The notes beneath the pieces are model-generated. The model did not search any database, had not been told where the DNA came from, and saw nothing but the letters and a program-made list of their open reading frames with translations. A program made the position numbers and the translations under genes. From the NCBI GenBank assembly GCA_900556515.1, contig USPH01000054.1, positions 1 to 7,809 on the forward strand: a stretch of 7,809 nucleotides of DNA, given 5' to 3'. Every line of letters begins with the position of its first letter. The first letter of the stretch is position 1. Below, piece after piece: positions 4,695-7,809 of the stretch. Source of the DNA: an uncultured Collinsella sp. GTDB lineage: Bacteria; Actinomycetota; Coriobacteriia; Coriobacteriales; Coriobacteriaceae.

Positions 4695-6878
4695 CTAGTT
4701 CCAGAGAAGGTCGCTGCGGGTGATGGTGGCGCCGATGGCAAAGGGCATGCAGGCGATAACCGGGTACAGGTAGCGCATGTAGGTCGAGCCGTTGCAGGGA
4801 CCGATCAGGCACACGGCGAGCACGCCCAGCAGCGGCACCCAAATGGCAAGCGCCCTCCACGAATGACGCCGCAACAGGTAGACCACCACGGCAATCATGA
4901 TCCACACGTAGGTTGCACTGCTCATGGTAAGTGAGATAAACGGGATGCGCTGTACCGCCACGCGATACAGGTTAATCAGATGGCCACACCACCGCACGAC
5001 CTTGCTATCGACCGGATGGAAATCGAAGTACTTGAGATTGTCGGGACGAGCCATGATCTCGGCACTGCGCGCCGTGCTGTAGACCCATGCGTCGCGGGCG
5101 CTCGGATAAAAGTAGCCATAGTAGTTATTGATAAGCGCCGAGATATAGCACTCGGGATCCTTTTTGAACATCTGGGCCCAAACCTCAAAATAGGCGTCGA
5201 TATCCTCCTGCGAGGCATATTCGTTAAAGCAGTTCTTGACGGCATCGGACTTGTCGGGGTTGTACCGGCGGCCCAGGTTTTCGTACTTGAGTACGCGATC
5301 GATCACGGCACGCTCCTCTTCGGTCACCAAACCGTCGCAGGGAGCTTCCACGATGGTGCCGTCCTCTTTAACCGTAGGATTGACACCTGAGTTAAGGCCG
5401 TCGTGCTTTTGGACGAAGCGCGCCGTCTGCTGGAACGGAATCGAGAGCACCTCGCGCTTGGAGCTGGGCGTAATGTCGTGCGCCGGCATAAAGACCTTGG
5501 TGAAGTACATGTTGGAGACAAGACAGAGCGCAAGCACCGCCAGGATGCCAACCCAGCAAAAGCGTGGCACGCGAAACGAGGACTCAGCACCCGTCTGCTT
5601 GGCCGCACGGCGAGCCGCATGCACGTCCCAAGCGCAAAACGCCGCCGCGATCACGCATGCCGCCAGCACAAACACCAGGCCGCCGTTACGCAAAAACGTC
5701 GACCCCATGGCGCCCAGGGCAAGCAACAGCCAGTCGTGACGCGCAAAAAGCGCGGGCTCGGGCTCGCCCACACGCTCGACATTCGCATCGCGACGAGGCA
5801 GGCCACAGGCCACAAGCTTGACGGTCTGCACCAGCAAAACCAAAAACGCATCGGCAAAGAGCACGTCTTTGGTGAGCAGCGCCGCGTAGTTTGAGAACAT
5901 CGGCATAAGCGCAAAGAACAGCAGTGCCACGCCGCGAACGGGCATGCCGACGCCAAATTTACGCAGCGACGAGATGGAATATGCCATGCAGGCAGCCGTG
6001 ATAATAAATTGGGCACAGGTGTAGATGATAAGGCCCGCGTTTGCGCTGTTAAAGACCGAGAGTCCCAGCTGCACACACGAGCCGATAATGGCCGTGTGCA
6101 CAACCGGGTGGTGCCCGTTGAGCAGTACGTTGGGGTTGAGCAGGCGCAGGTAGTCGCTCGTACCGTTGGGATAGTTGAACCACTGGCGAATCTGCGCACC
6201 CGTATCTCCCATAAAAAGGCCGGGCAGCGAAGCGATGAGCGTGGGCGCCCAGGCGATCATAAGCACCAGGAAGGGCCCGGCAAAGGGATGAACCGAGAGC
6301 GCGGCGTGAGCCACGCGCCATACGCGGCCAAAGTGCGCTTCGGAAAACGGAATGCGCCGAGAGCTCAGCCAATCTAGACACTCAAAGGCAAGGTAGAAGG
6401 CAACGACCGCCAAGAGCATCCAGCCCACACCGCCTATCCAGGCGCAGATGATGCGGGCCTTGTCGCCGAGCACGATCTCGGCCGAATCGGTGAGGTCGTA
6501 GCTGCGGCCAAACACCATGCAGACGGCAAAGAACAGCGACGGAAGGACCACCGAGGGACGCCAGGCGTCGCCGCGGCCAAAGAATACGTAGCGAAACGGC
6601 AGCGTGAGCAGGCAGGCAAGTGCAAGCAGCATGACCGCGTCGGTATGGCCGGCAAACGAGAGGAGCACCTCGTAGCACACGTACAGCGCACCCGTCGCCT
6701 TGGGGTCAATCGCCAAGACTGCGTTGCTTGACACCGGGGCGGGATCGATGGAAAACGCCGTGGTCGCCAACAGCGCGAGCAAAAATGCGATGAGCGTCTG
6801 TTTGGCGGGGTAGCGCTTAAACCAGACGATGCGGGCAGCGTCGCGCGCAGCCGTTGTGGAGAGGTCGGAATCCTTCAC
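4695..6878 (-). CDS. DUF6020 polytopic membrane protein, probable GT-C-like glycosyltransferase
   Basis: This is a 727-residue protein with about 15 hydrophobic helices: near 28-44, 80-95, 110-124, 141-166, 200-219, 261-300 (two), 313-355 (two), 381-417 (two), 440-458, 653-669, 676-694 and 701-719. A roughly 190-residue hydrophilic block (about 460-650) probably lies outside the membrane. Likely conserved motifs are MGDTGAQ (223-229) in the loop after a helix, NGHHPVVHT (254-262), LLTKDVLFA (334-342), FLRNGG (395-400), IPFQQTARF (480-488) and MRYLYP (701-706). An acidic residue in an early loop plus a large late extracytoplasmic domain is the GT-C plan, suggesting lipid-linked sugar transfer; this is inference and no substrate can be named. 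The start is GTG 6876-6878: an in-frame TAG lies six codons upstream, and AAAGG is about 10 bases before. It follows lgt with a 142-base spacer carrying two repeat copies. Confidence 0.88.
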   Translation of the reverse strand: MKDSDLSTTAARDAARIVWFKRYPAKQTLIAFLLALLATTAFSIDPAPVSSNAVLAIDPKATGALYVCYEVLLSFAGHTDAVMLLALACLLTLPFRYVFFGRGDAWRPSVVLPSLFFAVCMVFGRSYDLTDSAEIVLGDKARIICAWIGGVGWMLLAVVAFYLAFECLDWLSSRRIPFSEAHFGRVWRVAHAALSVHPFAGPFLVLMIAWAPTLIASLPGLFMGDTGAQIRQWFNYPNGTSDYLRLLNPNVLLNGHHPVVHTAIIGSCVQLGLSVFNSANAGLIIYTCAQFIITAACMAYSISSLRKFGVGMPVRGVALLFFALMPMFSNYAALLTKDVLFADAFLVLLVQTVKLVACGLPRRDANVERVGEPEPALFARHDWLLLALGAMGSTFLRNGGLVFVLAACVIAAAFCAWDVHAARRAAKQTGAESSFRVPRFCWVGILAVLALCLVSNMYFTKVFMPAHDITPSSKREVLSIPFQQTARFVQKHDGLNSGVNPTVKEDGTIVEAPCDGLVTEEERAVIDRVLKYENLGRRYNPDKSDAVKNCFNEYASQEDIDAYFEVWAQMFKKDPECYISALINNYYGYFYPSARDAWVYSTARSAEIMARPDNLKYFDFHPVDSKVVRWCGHLINLYRVAVQRIPFISLTMSSATYVWIMIAVVVYLLRRHSWRALAIWVPLLGVLAVCLIGPCNGSTYMRYLYPVIACMPFAIGATITRSDLLWN

Positions 6879-6897
6879 AGTCCGAAAGCCTTTCTAG

Positions 6898-6936
6898 AAG
6901 CCTGCCAAAAAGGGACAGGTTTATTTTGGCAGGTTT
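6898..6936 (-). repeat. Hairpin repeat copy B (CCTGTC-loop element)
   Basis: CCTGCCAAAA (6901-6910) pairs perfectly with TTTTGGCAGG (6924-6933), extended to 13 bp by 6898-6900 with 6934-6936 including one G-T pair. Read on the minus strand the loop carries CCTGTCCC. The minus-strand reading differs from copy A mainly by changes that keep pairing (an A-T pair becomes G-C, a T-G pair becomes C-G) and by one extra T. It lies about 20 bases upstream of the DUF6020 GTG start, immediately before that gene's weak ribosome site. Confidence 0.75.
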
Positions 6937-6977
6937 TATCTGGGAAAACGTTACGGTTTTGTCATCGTTGTCCAGCG

Positions 6978-7013
6978 AACCACCACAAAGGCGCCTGTCC
7001 CCTTTTGGTGGTT
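6978..7013 (+). repeat. Hairpin repeat copy C (CCTGTC-loop element)
   Basis: AACCACCA (6978-6985) pairs with TGGTGGTT (7006-7013), and AAAGG (6987-6991) with CCTTT (7001-7005), leaving one bulged base at 6986. The 9-base loop holds CCTGTCC. The total length (36) and the offset of CCTGTC equal those of copy A, but the arms are quite different in sequence. It lies in inverted orientation to copy B, 41 bases away. A further TTTGGTGG follows, and then directly the lgt stop codon at 7021. Confidence 0.7.
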
Positions 7014-7020
7014 TTGGTGG

Positions 7021-7764
7021 TTAGGCGTCCAGGTAGATGCGCTGGGGGCGATTGCGGTGTCGGGCGAAGATGATGAGCACCAGACCGGCGATCACGAGCG
7101 GCAAACTCAGCAACTGGCCCATGGTGATGACACCGCCCAGCAGATAGCCCAGCTGGGCATCGGGCACGCGCACGAACTCAACGAGAAAGCGGACGATGCC
7201 GTACCCCATCACGAACACGCCCATAAACGTGCCCTGGGGCAGCAGCGGCTTTTTGCGGCTGAGCACCTGCAGAATGCAAAAGAGCACGATGCCCTCAAGA
7301 AATGCCTCGTAGAGCTGGGAGGGATGACGCGGCATATCGCCCGCGGTGCCGCCAAAGACAACACCCCAGGGCAAATCGGTCGGCTTGCCCCACAGCTCGC
7401 CGTTGACAAAGTTGGCACAACGGCCCAGGCACAGGGCCAGCGGGGCGCCGATCACGGCAAGGTCGGCGACGGTCCATGCATCAAGCTTGTACATGCGGCA
7501 CACGATGATGCCGCCGATAATGCCGCCCACCAAGCCGCCATGGAAGCTCATGCCGCCCTCGTTGGTGGCAAAGATCTCGAGCGGGTGGGCCCAATAGTAG
7601 CCATCGCCGTAAAAGACGACGTAGAACAGGCGCGCACCGATAATGAGGCCAAAGACCACGCCGACCACGACGCTCGTCAGGTCATCAATCGTGATGTTAA
7701 AGCCCCAACGACGCTGCGTGCGGTACATAACGACCGCCGTGAGCAGGGCGCCGACCACATAGGC
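7021..7764 (-). CDS. lgt: Prolipoprotein diacylglyceryl transferase, N-terminus missing
   Basis: Lgt transfers a diacylglyceryl group from phosphatidylglycerol to the lipobox cysteine of prelipoproteins in the cytoplasmic membrane, the first step of lipoprotein maturation. The 247 genuine residues present begin AYVVGALL. They carry the family hallmarks: MSFHGGLVGG (72-81), GRCANFVNGELWGKPTD (114-130), RHPSQLYEAFLEG (146-158) and YGIVRFLVEFVRVPDAQ (188-204). By alignment from memory with E. coli Lgt (offset 28 over the first two motifs), H75, R115, N118 and G126 correspond to H103, R143, N146 and G154; Y188 and R192 fit Y235 and R239. About 28 N-terminal residues, including the Tyr26 equivalent, are lost because the contig stops at 7765. 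The open frame seems to start at ATG 7794, but MVSEMCIRDR is translated adapter and must be removed. Ribosome site and promoter lie outside. Confidence 0.97.
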   Translation of the reverse strand, partial: AYVVGALLTAVVMYRTQRRWGFNITIDDLTSVVVGVVFGLIIGARLFYVVFYGDGYYWAHPLEIFATNEGGMSFHGGLVGGIIGGIIVCRMYKLDAWTVADLAVIGAPLALCLGRCANFVNGELWGKPTDLPWGVVFGGTAGDMPRHPSQLYEAFLEGIVLFCILQVLSRKKPLLPQGTFMGVFVMGYGIVRFLVEFVRVPDAQLGYLLGGVITMGQLLSLPLVIAGLVLIIFARHRNRPQRIYLDA

Positions 7765-7765
7765 C

Positions 7766-7809
7766 CTGTCTCTTATACACATCTCCGAGACCACGAGACA
7801 TGCGCAGAT
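7766..7809. other. Nextera sequencing adapter with i7 index (artefact)
   Basis: CTGTCTCTTATACACATCT at 7766-7784 is the Tn5 mosaic end of the Nextera read 2 adapter. It is followed by CCGAGACCACGAGAC (7785-7799), one mismatch at 7790 (A for C) from the standard adapter. Then comes ATGCGCAG (7800-7807), which I recall as Nextera XT i7 index N722, and AT, the first bases of the P7 tail. This is library DNA left on the contig end, not a mobile element of the organism. Confidence 0.97.

Noticed and set aside
7766..7784. Tn5 mosaic end as evidence of a transposon insertion
   Set aside because: The mosaic end is followed by the Nextera adapter and a barcode at the very contig end, so it comes from library preparation and not from a resident transposon.

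Overview
The window looks like the end of a short-read assembled contig from a GC-rich member of the Coriobacteriia (Actinomycetota), most likely Collinsella or a close relative. That placement is inference. It rests on GC-rich coding sequence, GTG starts, and the combination of a DUF6020 membrane protein, an Asp23/AmaP/DUF2273 cluster and a YitT protein. All seven genes lie on the minus strand, so transcription runs from high to low coordinates.

In transcription order the layout is as follows. A 5'-truncated lgt (prolipoprotein diacylglyceryl transferase) runs into the right contig end. A 142-base spacer with two copies of a small hairpin repeat follows. Next is a 727-residue polytopic membrane protein of the DUF6020 type, probably a GT-C-like glycosyltransferase, and a possible terminator. 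Then comes a YebC/PmpR-family protein with a strong terminator. A compact cell-envelope operon follows: amaP, a DUF2273 membrane protein and asp23. The first two of these overlap by 8 bases, and the operon ends in a strong hairpin terminator. Last are a YitT-family membrane protein with a C-terminal DUF2179 domain and a zinc-ribbon membrane protein that runs off the left end.

Most of the genes concern the cell envelope. Lgt lipidates lipoproteins, the DUF6020 protein may transfer sugars outside the membrane, and AmaP is expected to hold Asp23 at the membrane. YebC is the only clearly cytoplasmic gene-expression factor.

Two things are not ordinary gene content. The last 44 bases (7766-7809) are Nextera library adapter with an i7 index, not genomic DNA, and they give lgt a false N-terminus containing MCIRDR. 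Three copies of a 36-39-base hairpin repeat (2032-2067, 6898-6936, 6978-7013) share a CCTGTC loop and have arms that covary, and they sit against gene ends or a gene start. They look REP-like. I see no tRNA, rRNA, CRISPR array, transposase or phage gene. Apart from the repeat family, I see no convincing new biological system here.
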